Below, in pieces: positions 39,697-51,970 of a stretch of DNA of 64,000 nucleotides. The stretch is from Sycobia sp. Sy_11 (Eukaryota > Arthropoda > Insecta > Hymenoptera > Epichrysomallidae). Numbering within the stretch: position 1 is the first letter of the stretch; the number at the start of each line of letters is the position of its first letter. The DNA is taken from NCBI GenBank assembly GCA_018907035.1, contig JACCIC010000002.1, positions 8,756,501 through 8,820,500 on the forward strand, read 5' to 3'. The position numbers were made by a program, and so were the translations under genes. The notes beneath the pieces are model-generated. The model did no database searches. It saw only the letters and a list, made by a program, of their open reading frames with translations, and was not told the DNA's origin.

Positions 39697-41062
39697 GAAA
39701 TTAAAGACTGTACCTCTGTTTTTTATCAGATTCTTTGGTATTCATTTCTCTTGCGTGTCTTATATTATATGAATTTATTTGAATTTTACACTTCGATTAT
39801 ATGAATAGAAGTGAATGGTTAAGAAAAAAATTACCTTTCTTGAAAAAAAATTTTATATTTGATAGAAATTCCTTTTGCTAGAGCCTTCTAATCTACAAGG
39901 AGTAGCTAAAAGTCATTCAAACGCATATAAGATAGTATTTTCCAGTAGCAATCACTGGTAGGGATTGAAAAAAGGAATAAAAACATAGGATGGCTTGTAA
40001 AACTAAAATAGAATGAAAATAAGATGTTTTAGAGATCGATAAATTGTGGATTTCAGCCTTGATAGAAATCCAGACTATTTGAAAATCAAGACTTCAATAG
40101 GTAGATCTCCTAAACATCCATGAATCAGACATAATTTTTAGAAATTTTTCTAGTTTTAATTAAACAAGATGATTAATAAATAATACCCTTGGATAGTTTC
40201 ATAAAATTATCAATGCTATATTTTATTAAACTTATCTTTCAAATATTATGTATAGTGTAGATGTACAATGCAATATTCTTAATTTTATCCAATTGTTCAA
40301 GTCACGACCTTTCACATGATCAAAAATGTTTGATATAGTTTATAACGAATTTTATATTTTATTTTATATTTTTTAATAAAATTAAGCAAGTTGTCGAATT
40401 ATTTCTGGACATTATAATTGCCCAGTAAAAGAGAATTATTGAATATTAATTTGCCATTCAACATGAACAGAAATGTGTTTTTAGTTAGTTCTTGTAAAAG
40501 TTATTGATCAGAGCTATTTTTAGAATAAGAATAGACTGAATACATAACTGTGGTAATATTCGCACTAAGATTCTATCAAAAACTATTCAACTGTGTCAAT
40601 TTAGGTTTTTGTTAAGCAGATGTAATGTACGATTCCAAAATTAGGATAAACTGAACATTTCTTTTAATATGAGTTTTGTTAAAAAATATAAAAGATTTTT
40701 ACATATCCCATTCAATATACTGAGCACGATGTACGTGAATGCGGAAAATTGCGATTCATAATACACTGTCTCTCTCGCATAGCACGCTAATTGTCAGCGC
40801 GTAAAGTTTCCTCTCTCTTTGACATTCGTGGAATTATTTCCCGTGGGATTCTCAATATGGAATATATGGAATGAATATTCTTACATCTTTTTCGTGTTTT
40901 CTGGACCATTTTTACGAGTTACGATCTATGTTAGCGTATGTCAATGCATTCATCGCTCACACTGATAACATTAGACTTCGTTGTAGGCGATCCCTCTAAC
41001 TGTCCTTGGGACATACTGGTAAAACGAGACACCTGTTATTAAAGGCTCTCCGAATATGCATC

Positions 41063-41205
41063 ACTTCATCTGAAAGAATCGAAAATTGGCTCGGTTCGTT
41101 TCTCGCCTCAAAGGAAGAGAAATTTTTTTGGTGGAACGAATTCCACAAATTGCCTGAATTATGGGTAAAAGTATATCCAGCCGTGGACAATATTTTCAAT
41201 AATGT
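41063..41205 (+). pseudogene. Mariner transposase C-terminal relic
   Basis: The + strand frame reads ERIENWLGSFLASKEEKFFW, then FHKLPELWVKV and DNIF. This follows the mariner C-terminal pattern (a W..S.ASK..EFF segment, then a LP.RW.KV block ending near an YF pair). Only this end remains; no upstream DD34D core or terminal repeats are seen. It lies between genes A and B and is on the opposite strand to the copy at 29.4-30.1 kb, with different wording, so it is a separate insertion. Confidence 0.6.
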
Positions 41206-42682
41206 CATTTTGATCAAAGAATACGATCTTTTTCATTTTCAGACCAAATAGAATATTGAGAATTACAAGAGACAAAATAAATTATCCATCAAAAATGAAG
41301 CTGTAATAGATCGTGAGAAGGATCTATTTCTCAGAAAGCATGGAAGGAATGGACATCAAAGACTGACCTTTCCTTCCAAGGATTTGTTCTCGGGCATCCC
41401 GCGAAAACTTTATGCACATAAATATTGGCATAATGGTAAAGAAACTATCGATATTTTTATCTTAGTTCCATATAAAATTGCGGGATCTCTCTCGCGCTTC
41501 CAATAAATGTTGATCTCTTGTGACGGAGATCTCAGTATTTACGCGAAGCATTGATATTACCATAACACATAAAGTAATAGGTCGATATTAATGAGCTACT
41601 AGTTTGTATACAAAATACGTTTTTCTTTCAACCACATACCGAATTCAGTAGTAAGATGTGACAGATGGTCTAATATTAAATGTATATTAATATATTGTTA
41701 TTATGAACATTGTCTAGAATGTTTAATTTGAATTGATCGACCGTACTAGATTTTTGAATAAAATGAAAGTAAAAGCGTTAAATTAAAAAATTGTTAATAA
41801 TTATTTGAATAATGTTCGTATAAAAGATCGGTCACTCATCATATTTCATATATGCAAATCATGTATTTAGATTTATTATAGATACACCAAAAAAGAGAAG
41901 TGCTTGATGAATATGAAATTCTAGCTAAAAAAGAATTTAAGTAAAACGGTAACTTATGCTGTAAATATTTATTAATAAAATTATACTTATGAGATGCATG
42001 TGCAACAGAAAAGAAAGTTTGTGTAAAATGTTAAATTCGGTATGAACACAAAATCATAGGACTGAAAAAGGTCAGATCCTAAATTGTCAAAATTTCGAAC
42101 TCTGACATACTTGTTCTTCATTACGATTTCATTGCGACTTCATTATGACGGAATTTTTTTGTTCCTGCGAAACAAGAGGTTTTAAAACGACAGTTCAACC
42201 TTTCCCAAGTTCAAGACTTATTTATATGTAAAAAAGAAAATGCCAAAATTCAAAGTATATACATGGTATAACAAGATCGTCACTGCAAGCTTCATTGGTT
42301 AACCTCGAACTTGGCCTTAGCGCGCGACCGCGTGCAGAACAATCCGACAAACTTTTTATTGCTTAATAATATACCTAATTGATTAGCAATGAATTTTAAT
42401 AAATTTATATAAATGTTGTAATACCTCTTCGTGAAATACTAATTGTTATTTTGATTGACAGCATTATACGCCCGCACAGGCTACAACCACCCTGACGTTT
42501 GTAAAATATTCAAAACACAGTTGTATGTTTTACATAATATGAATTCGCTTTATTTTCATTACAGGCTATATTACGGGCTATAAAAGAAAACTTCGCTGCT
42601 TGAACTTATCACAAAATATACGTTAACATTATTTCCCCGATAAATAACACATGCGTGTTAATCACAAGAAATTAGTATCATA

Positions 42683-42741
42683 AATCTAGAGTAATTGCTA
42701 TATAAAATTCGCCATCTTGAATTTCGAAATTGTGATCATAG

Positions 42742-42805
<64 letters not shown>

Positions 42806-42911
42806 TAAAAATAATTATACACGGAGATAGAAGAATGTGCGATATCGTTGAATAAAAATCAGAATTTCGATATTCAAGATGGCGAATTCCATGTAGGGAT
42901 TATTCTAGATT
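42683..42911. mobile_element. MITE-like element with about 50-bp terminal inverted repeats and a (TA)n core
   Basis: The left arm 42683-42734 (containing AATCTAGAGTAAT, AATTCGCCATCTTGAAT and TCGAAATT) is the imperfect reverse complement of 42860-42911 (AATTTCGA, ATTCAAGATGGCGAATT, ATTATTCTAGATT). The interior holds a (TA)n tract and no coding potential. Size (about 229 bp), symmetry and lack of genes fit a non-autonomous DNA transposon. A target-site duplication is not clear. Confidence 0.65.
42744..42799. repeat. (TA)n core of the MITE-like element
   Basis: TA run of about 55 bp lying between the two inverted-repeat arms. Confidence 0.95.
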
Positions 42912-43306
42912 GCAATTCTACAGTGAATGTCCTCGCTTCTATTTTTTTACTCTTTATAACTTTCTTTTCAATCGTTGTTGTCATATTTCTGTATTTTTAT
43001 TATTTATTTATATATAACCAATAATTTCTAATTTATTGAAATTATTGAATTTGTATAAATTTGTATAAATCGCGAAATAATTTTGATTTTCTGCTGGTTT
43101 AATTTAATTCAACGTTTCAATACGGATGGAATTTCACTTTCGCTTGTTTTGATATCGTAGGTGGGATAATTAATGGACATCAAATTTAAGTATGTATCTT
43201 TACACTCTTAACGAAATGTAGTTCCAAATTTGTGACACCGTATTCATTTAATTCATATTGATAACTCTATTATCAATATATATTTATCTTTCTCACCTGA
43301 ATTCTA

Positions 43307-43362
43307 ATAGCTGTGTAAATGTAGAATTTCATTAATTTTACTGAGCTTATTATGATATATAA
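43307..43362 (+). promoter_or_regulatory. Gene B promoter: array-wide module plus TATA box
   Basis: The module holds ATTAATTTTACTGAGC followed by TATGATATATAA, matching the gene A module over its whole length. The TATA box lies about 112 bp before the ATG. Downstream, ACAATAGTAT near 43404-43413 resembles AAATAGTAT at the equivalent place in gene A, so part of the 5' UTR is shared as well. Confidence 0.7.
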
Positions 43363-43464
43363 ATACTCTACTTTCGGATCGTTTAAACACATTTTTGCAC
43401 AGACAATAGTATGGCCTTGTTTTTATAAAGTAATAGATAAAAATCTCTAAAAACATTATAAAAA

Positions 43465-46400
43465 ATGACGTTTTGTAAAATATCTTTGATATTTTTTGTC
43501 ATTTCGACTGCTGAGTTCACCGTTCATGGTAAATAATATTTGCTTTTTAAATAATTTTATTTAAATTATTATTAATTTCTCATGATTGTTTATAATATAT
43601 TTTTAGTAATATTTACTATTAAGATAAATAATAATTTAATATATTAATATATTAATAAAAATCTATAATATAAAGTTTTATTTTGAGAACTTTCTTCGCG
43701 TTGAAAAACATTTTCTAAAATGCAAATAATATAAACAGAATATTGTGAATGTGACGATTGAATTTCTTAGAAGAATCGAAACGGTAGCTGAAATTCGTAC
43801 TATTATGAAGTATGGATACGCGTGTTTATATAGACTTATGGTCTTCCAGCAAAACAATAATAGTGTGTTCAGCTGTAGTGTTATTACTGTGCAGTAGAAG
43901 GTTGTGGTGCGCTTAAAAACTGAAATAAAACGCGACCAAAAAGAATTTAAAAAAAAAACTGCCAAAACATAAGATTCATTTATCGCGTTCATAGACTTTC
44001 ACATACAAACTCGTGTTTGCAAGGCCGTTTAAGATTCCTCACTGCTCGAACACATCACTAATATAATTTTATACTGGGAATTATAATCTTCTGCTCATAT
44101 CTAAAAGGTTGGATCTAAAATTATAAATATAGATATTTTTCATTCGCTGTATCGAGCATATAGATATGCGACGTTTGGATATCGTCGACGTTATAATGTC
44201 AATATTTTTAACAATCATCGCGTAACTTCAACGCGAGGCAAACGACGCCGTGTATTGTTTGAGGGCGGCTGCGTCGTATTCGCTCTGGGGCGACGGTTGG
44301 AAGGAGTAAGCGAAACTGTTAAAGCGCGTGTGGTGTCGAAATGAAAGGAAACGCAAGAACTTCCCTTGATTCTCACCGAGTTCTCCCTAGCTCTCTTATT
44401 TTTCTGAGTAGTTTCATCTTCTGAAAGCCTGTGTTTTAAAAATCAACAATTGATAAAACTTCATTTTAAGATTGTAAGAGCAAGATACAACTTTAAGATT
44501 GTAAGGGCGATAAGCACGAGAGCCGAAGAGAGCCTGAGAGAGTTAAGGAAAACAAGTAAATGTCCAGTCTTACATATTTCTAGACAATTTTGCAGTATTG
44601 CTTTTCTTATTATCTATATTATTACTATATCTGGTAAAAAATGTGCTATTATTTTATATACTTGCTGCTACTCTCTTTTTTATATTTGATTCTTCCGCTC
44701 TCATTAGTTCCCTTTGGTTCTCAGCTGAGAATTCACTGTCTGGCTTTGGTCTTCAAAATAGTTCTCTTGTTCTTTTTAGAAGTGAATAACCCCTCGGTAG
44801 TTTTACATCGATTTGTATTGTAAAATATCGGATTATGCAACAAGTGTGACAAAGGCAGACTTCGAGTACATGTTCCGTGTATGATTTTATTGTAGTAAGT
44901 TAGCGAAATGAGCCTCGCGTTTACATTAAGATAAGACTCTCATTTATTTAGAAACATAGTTTCTTGATGGATGTTAAAATTCGAGTTCAGTGAGCCAAGC
45001 ATTTACTTAGCACATTGCTATGTAAAAGAATTATTTAGCATAGTCAAGTCATGTGCGACAAGTTAAGTTTAGCGCACTTAGTATTAAAAAAAAACTAAAA
45101 TAGTCATTGCTGGTATACCGATAGAATTATAGTTAAATGTTATCAGTGTTCTATAATTATGCGTTATAAATTAATTTAAAACATAGGACTTTAATTAATT
45201 ATTAAATTAATAAATTAATTTAAAACATAAACCATAGCTGGAATCCTTAAAGTTAAAATGTGCCATTTTTTGGGCCTTGAGTTTAGGAATTTGTTGTGAA
45301 CATCTACCCTAAATATTTTTAAGGCGTATAAATGACACATTTTAATGCATTATCCGAATTTCTGTAGAAATTCATCAGTATATTTGTAGAAATTTATTTT
45401 AATGGTAATCGTTCTTAATATCAATATTCATGAATGATATGGCCCATCGCTAAAAGAATTTCATGACAGATACTAACAGAATTCACGAAAATATTCTGAA
45501 ATAATATTATGTAGGATTATTAGATAATTTTTTAAAGGAGTTCTCTGAATAGAATCCAAATCCTTCCAAGGATTCTTACTAAATCCATGAATGGATACGG
45601 AAAGGATTCACAAAAATTTAAAAGAAGGATTCTGAAAGGATTTAAGAAAAAGGATCCTGAAAAAATAGTGGAACTTCCTACTAGGAAATAAAATGAAAAT
45701 AGGAATTTTGAAGAATCATTTTGCTGAATGCTTTTAAAATTCTTTCATGCTATGCCAAGTAGTCTTAAAAATAACTTAAAAGCATTATTCATTGATGAAT
45801 ATAAAATCATAAAAAGTATTTGCAAATTACAATATTTATAATACAATATTTTTTGTTTTAGCACTGCAGAAACAAAGCCTTGTCAGTAGTCATAAGGTAA
45901 AAGAGGGAACGTTTACTTACCAAGTCGCAATTATAGGCAAAAAAAATTTCACGTACGATCTAGAACTTGTTTGTGGTGGTGCCATTCTTTCTAAAACAAT
46001 TGTATTGTCTGCTGCGGAATGTTTTGTTGATGAATTTGGTTATCATCGAGAGTTAACTTTTCTAGTTCATGCGGGTAAAGCGAATGCACTAGCTCTGGGG
46101 GGTTGGGAAATATATATTGAATTCATTTATTTGGTCAGCGACTATCCTTTCTTTATGAACAATCTTGCATTAACAAAGGTAAGTAAACTTATTTTTAGAT
46201 ACTTGCATGAAAATAATATACTATAATATCTTTTCGTAATTCTATGATGTATGTATATCTAGTCTTATGTTTCGCTCAGTTTTTCTTGATGTTGATATGT
46301 ACGAGAGGTCATGTTCTTTTAAGTGCGTCGAAGAGTTCGGGGCTAAGCAAAGAGATAACAATACTTAAATAATTATGTTTTCCTACAATATTTCTTGTCT

Positions 46401-49400
46401 CAGTATAGCACAACTGCTCTAATTTCTTTATAAAAAAAATCTAGAATAGGTTATGTGACAAGGATTAATGTATTTCAGAACTAAAATAGCAAAATGTGAT
46501 TAATGCATTCGAATATTGTGAAATACTTCACCAAGATAACTTCGAATACGAGATATGTATTATTATTGTTATGCCAAGAAAAATACTAGCGAGTCATTTA
46601 AGGAAGTTTGTTTTCTTTAATTTTCAGATAAAGAATCTTCTAAAAAGCGACTTTTCTACTAGATGAGCGATATGATTTAATTATGGAAAATGGGTGGGAA
46701 ATGTATGATACAAGGTTAATAAGCTCTTAAATTGTATTTGGATTGATGATATTTGGATCGCTTATCATTTGTAAATTTGCATTACAAATGATAAGCGATT
46801 TGACATACGGAAAAAATTATCTTGATCTCGATCAGGGATAAATAGAGTTACAGATGAATTATCGATTTGGCATGGACATTTTGAGCAGGTTAATAATGAA
46901 GCGATGCAATTTATGTTAACGAATGGCCTACTCAACGGCCTGTCTAGACGCGAAACGAAAGAAAAAATTCTCATATACAATATTTTAAGAAGTGAAGTAT
47001 CAATAAAAGGTGGCAGCCTTGCGTCTACTTTCATAGTGAAAGATATGGACCAAAGTCAAAGACATCTCTTGGAGGTACAGCGATCGTTTTAACCATTAAG
47101 GATAACAGATAACTGTCCTGGTTACAGAGTTGTTTAGTTTTTTCCTCAGTTTGATATATACAACGAATTGAGTAAATTTAAAGCTATGATTTATGACAAG
47201 TTTAATCGATATGTTGCAATTATATGCGACAAGGAACCCGGAAACTATCGTTTATATAATTGATCAGCTGGACAGAGTAATTCTGTCACGAGGTGTAAAA
47301 TTGATTGAATATTGAACGTTTGCTAATGGCGCATATAAAAAGAATAATGTTGCACTTGATTCTCACTTCATTGATCCCAGTAGTGTAATTCTTAAAACTC
47401 AAAATATGAACTCTGATTGAAAATTCTATCGAGAAAATAGACAACTAGAAAATAAAAAAGCCTGGTTCGTTTATAATTGATGAAATTTAAATAACGGTTC
47501 AGCAATGGTAATGAATCAGTTCAGTACTAGTCTAATTTGTTGATACTCACAGAGGAAGAAGTAGTGACTCTTAACTCTTAATATAGGCTGAGAAAGTTCT
47601 TAACGTTTAAAATGCCGAAAAGTCTATATGTAGTCTCGACTTCTGGTATGAACTTCGTATATAATTGATATGTGATGCAAGATATTTATTTGGTCACTTT
47701 CAAAGGACAGTTTGAAGATTTAAATCTCGTCAGTTTAAAAGTAACGTGCAGATCGGATAATTTAGGTCTTATAACGTAGATAATCAAGCAACTATTAAAT
47801 TATAATTAAATGTCTCGTTTTTGCGAAAACAATTAAGCACTCAACTCAATCAATCCAATATCATTTTCTCTAGCGAAAAATTTTATAATGTAATGAAAGC
47901 AGTCAAATGTAGTATAAGTGAAAGTCAAATCGAATTTATGTTTACTAAGAAAGTTACAAGCAACGCTCATAAAAGAATATGTGAAAAATGTAGGTTTCTG
48001 TGAGATAAAAACTTGACGAGGAAGATTACACAAAAAGTGGGGTAGTACAATATATTTTCGTAAGTCAATGTTATATATTATGTGTATGTGTGTGTGTTTG
48101 TAGTAAGTTGGAAAAATATACATGTTAAAAATAAAGCGAAAAATATGTCTGCGAAGCATCGAGATCGAGAATCTTGACTGTTACGAACAATTTTAAGTCA
48201 ATGTTTTAGAATGCTCAGTATGCCGCAGAAGAGGAAGAATTACAGCGAAAATCGTCAGCGCAATGCGCTAATCATTGTCAAGTTAACGTAATCATCAACC
48301 AAGTAAGACCGGCTGTGCTCGACCTACGAAGAACGAGACCAAAACAGAGAGAAGAAGAGCTTAAGCTGCAGCGTAAACAAGACTCGCCCCGGTCGAAGTC
48401 GAAGAAGTCAAGTCAAGACCTGGCGATCGCGTAGGCTATGGACGATCGGCTCGTTCGCCACAGTGGTCGTAATACTTTCAGGTAGGATAGCTGACACAGT
48501 GAGGTATACGAGCCGCCGAACGAGCGACAGGCACAGGAGAGCGCACGAGATATTTCTTTTTTCTCTCAGCTACTGAATAGTACAGACGTGCAAAAGAAGG
48601 AACATCCACTGTCGTTATGATAACCTACATCGTTGGTAAATATAGAGTACGGCGACTGCCTTTTATTCCATCTCGGCGGAAAATAAATAACGTGCGGGAT
48701 TTGTACGAGTGTAAATTAGCCGGCAGAGTTATCGGCCAGTACGCGGGTTTCTCTCGATTAAGCACGCGGAGATTGGCGGGTTTAGCGCATGGCTCTCGTC
48801 CCGATCTCCTGAAAGAGAACAGGGGCGACTACCGAATAGCGAGGGAAATCAGATCGATTTTACGCGAAGCTATCGTCCTGTTCTCCTGAAAAAGAGTGGG
48901 GTCGATTTATGGAAACTTGTGGAGGGTGTTAGAAAACGAGAACGACTCCCACGAGCGGTACGGGATGGTGGATTCTCTCGCGTAGTGCAGGACAGCGAAT
49001 TTACGTGTATATAGGCATAGCCGTTGTTTGTGGGCCAGCCAGGATAGCAGGCTATGAATATAATAGGATTAGTGATTGACGCCTTAAGGGACACGGACGG
49101 TCGCCAGGTTCGAACGACCTGAGGAAGTGCGTGACGTGCGAATCATGCGAGTGCTGAAGCGGTGCGCTATTCGTGCGGTTTCCTAGCGCTGGTGGCTGAT
49201 GTCACCCGGTCGATCGTTGGTTTCGTAGGTGTCTCCGCGGTTGTGAGCAGGTATTCCAGATACCGGCCGCAGGAAACTCCTGTCCATAACCTAACTTTAG
49301 TTTGAATTAAGTAGAGCGTGGCGGCGTAGGTTTGTGAAGCACGAACAAACAGCGTGTGAGACTCTAGGCACAGCGGATGTATAGGCCAACGATTGATTGG

Positions 49401-51410
49401 TTATTAAATATTTCAAACCGAGAATAGAAGGTCTATTCTTTAAGTTTACAACCTTGAATCCTTGGAGCTAGCTGAGGCAATTTGAGGCAGTGCTAGACGA
49501 AACCCATAAGAAAAATGGGTTGTTTCATCATTGAAAAAAGGGATTTTCTTCAGGCTTTATTAAGATAGAATAAAAATCACAAATGCGTCAATAAAAAAAT
49601 AAAATTAAAATAGAAAATGATAGTATTAACACATTTAAAAAAAATGTTTATTAAAAATTTATGGAAATTTAATCACGAACGCTTCAGTAAATCTGTTGCA
49701 AGGTCTATGTCCCTTTTAATCTAAGTCTATTTAATTTTTTGATTTTTCAACGTCTATATTAAGCGCTTTTATCGTGTATTTAAATATGGTATGTCTTCTT
49801 CTTTATTAAGCGTGTTGTCCGCTAATTGAATAGGCAACATTTCTGTTATTGTGCGTTGAGAATAATTACTTTCTTTATCTAAAATTACAATATTATCCCA
49901 ATTGATGTTGTGATTACAAGAAGAAGTACACATAAATATCATATTATGATTATTATTCTGTCTGTGGTGTTCTTTTACTGTAATGATTAGAATATGTTTT
50001 GTCTTACCAACTTATCTGGAGGTGTGGTTACAATTAATTTTATAAACAACACCAGCTATATCCCATTTATTGATAGAATTCTTTTCTAGTTTAAAATGCA
50101 ACATTTAAAATATAAGTCATTGATCATTATAATTAAATGGTGAAATTACGTTTTTTTATTGTTATTATTGTTTTAATTCTTGGTAAAGTTTTCTGAATAT
50201 TTCATTTTCCTTACTCTATTTTTCACATTTTTATTGATGAAACGAATAGGGTTGCCAATGTAAAACACTATTTTTATTTGACAATATTTATATTTTTTGT
50301 GAAAACGCAGTCATAGCGCAGTCAGTAAAATTAAAATCAATATCGCTTTTTTTTTAATGATATACTTGTTAAAGATATTTTAGTGAAATGCAATTATTTT
50401 TGTCTTTTAAGATTAGAACAGATCGTTTTCAAAATCTTCCATAATCATTAAAATGTCTGTAATACAATCTAATATTTATGATAAAAAGAATACATTATAA
50501 TGAATCTGAACGTGTATTTTTCTAGCTCGAAGAGGAATTGGATCTTGACGCTTATTATCCGCGTTTGAGGAATATCAACTACGCGAGGCCTGGCGATCAA
50601 TTTTTGAATGCGAGCGGCGTTGTGGCCGGGTACGGATGGTACCGGAATCATCTGTGGTACAATCCCAACTCTGCTGGAGGCAGTATGAGGCCGTTAGATA
50701 GAATGGGAGAGATCGATTATTCCCTCAGATACGCATACGTCAAAGTAAAGGACAACGAAAACTGCGGCTACGGGCAGTTGTTTGTTAACTTTGACAAGCA
50801 GTTCTGTGGCTTTGCTTTTCCAAACTTTCCAAATGAAAAAGTCGGCTTATGCAAGGTAAATCAGTTCGATAGCGTGGCAAAGCATTCGAGCATGAGATTT
50901 CTAGGAAAATTAGTGGTTAAATAATATCATGTCTGTAATGTAATATTTTTAGAATTGGAGAGATAAGATTACTTTAAATATCGGAAAAATATTGTATTAT
51001 CGAATTATTATTATTATTATCGAGCAAAGTTGTTTACGAATTCGGGTATTCGTATCTTACTAAAATAACAATTTTTTTTTTTTTAAATTCAATTTGCCAA
51101 ATAAGAAACGATAAAAATTTTATAAATGCAATACGCGTATGGAGAATACGTGGAATTAATTGAGCTGAAATATTTTTAATTACAGTTTGATGCTGGTAGT
51201 CCACTTGTGGTCGGTAATAAAGTCGTCGGAGTGGCAAATACACATAATCTAGATTGCAATGATGTTTTCATCGGTGGACTTTATACGAATGTTTCAAGAT
51301 TTTCCACTTTCATAGACGGAGTCCTAAATAACGATATAATGGCAGGCACTATCCGATATAAAAATCGAGTACATATGCCTCCACCACGAGTCTTTCATCA
51401 ATTTTTGTAG
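43465..51410 (+). CDS. Gene B: secreted non-catalytic chymotrypsin-fold serine protease homologue
   Basis: Exons are 43465-43528, 45862-46178, 50526-50855 and 51186-51410 (TAG), giving 311 residues with intron phases 1, 0, 0. Exons 2 and 3 are exactly as long as in gene A (317 and 330 nt). Residues 1-22 form the signal peptide. The His57 position is Glu75 minus one by count, that is the E of SAAEC (residue 74); Asp102 is Asn122 in NNLAL; Ser195 is Ala240 in FDAGSPLVV; and Phe238 replaces oxyanion Gly193. All six core disulfide cysteines remain, and NFT at Asn50 matches the gene A sequon. Intron 2 is 4.3 kb and contains a copia-like relic, a perfect hairpin and a GC-rich block. Exon 2 is noticeably more AT-rich in third positions than exon 3. 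It is therefore possible that exons 1-2 and exons 3-4 come from two partly deleted neighbours, although conserved exon lengths and compatible phases favour one gene. Gene B is closer to A than to C in motif wording (for example GYHREL, INYA and SLRYA). Confidence 0.78.
45548..45665. repeat. Degenerate GGATTC-rich cluster in gene B intron 1
   Basis: At least six copies of AAGGATTC, GGATTT or their complements (AATCC) occur within about 120 bp, in both orientations. It looks like a decayed simple repeat or palindromic array. Confidence 0.35.
46757..46799. repeat. Perfect 18-bp inverted repeat (hairpin)
   Basis: ATCGCTTATCATTTGTAA at 46757-46774 is followed by a 7-nt loop and its exact reverse complement at 46782-46799. 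It lies in gene B intron 2, just upstream of the copia-like relic. It could form a stem-loop in the intron or be a palindromic mobile-element end. Confidence 0.8.
46840..47290 (+). pseudogene. Copia-like retrotransposon pol relic in gene B intron 2
   Basis: From 46865 the frame reads IWHGHFEQVN followed by NGLLNGLS. This follows the GAG-pre-integrase zinc-binding pattern of Ty1/copia elements (WH.RLGHVN, then NGLV.GL), with the second His replaced by Gln. About 300 bp on, near 47160-47230, LSKFKAMIYDKFNRYVAII resembles the start of the copia integrase core, in a different frame and with stops between. The element is degraded, and no long terminal repeats were identified with certainty. Confidence 0.5.
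48200..49510. other. GC-rich block in gene B intron 2
   Basis: About 1.3 kb of CpG-rich sequence contrasts sharply with the AT-rich intron around it. It includes a 90-codon basic open frame (48617-48889 +) with no recognised domain and a GGTTCGAAC string that resembles a pol III B box without a convincing tRNA fold. It may be a retroelement leader or LTR, an independent non-coding transcript or a promoter region. I cannot tell which. Confidence 0.25.
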
Positions 51411-51833
51411 AAGGGATAAAATAACGAGTTTAGACAGAGAAGTGGTCTGGACCGTTAAGTGTGAAAATTGTAATATTTTTAATTACTTTTTTCCGGTAAT
51501 TATCAATTACTTATTAATTTGTAAGTAAACTATAACAAATATTTTGATCGGCTTCGCAGTCTTTATGAGATAATACAAGCCCTATTATCTGATTATGAGT
51601 GATGCTTTTTTTATAATCATCACAGTCGAATTTGAAATATAATTACTGCTAGTTGTTAGCTTAGTTTACGACAGTCGATATAAGTACAATGTTAATGTTT
51701 AATTTGTAAATGCTTAAACTAAATACTATTTAAGTTGTAACTGTATAGATTTTGGTTGATAAATACTTTTAGATTTCTGATTTTTATTAATACTTGCGCG
51801 CATAGAATATATTTATATACCAGTCTAGTATGG

Positions 51834-51839
51834 AATAAA
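51834..51839 (+). promoter_or_regulatory. Gene B candidate polyadenylation signal
   Basis: This is the first canonical AATAAA I see downstream of the gene B stop, about 425 nt away. Variant hexamers nearer the stop (for example GATAAA) could be used instead. Confidence 0.4.
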
Positions 51840-51935
51840 ATCCTAATAGTTAATTAAGAATAAATTAATTGAAATGCTAATTACGTACGTCGTATATCTC
51901 TTAAGTAAATAAATAAACAAATAAATAAACAAACA

Positions 51936-51970
<35 letters not shown>

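Larger units (their letters stand above)
39700..43300. other. Gene A to gene B spacer
   Basis: The spacer holds the mariner C-terminal relic and the MITE-like element. The rest is AT-rich with no further protease-homologue exon seen. Confidence 0.5.

Noticed and set aside
49100..49125. GGTTCGAAC string as a tRNA or SINE B box
   Set aside because: No matching A box, acceptor stem or cloverleaf pairing could be found around it.
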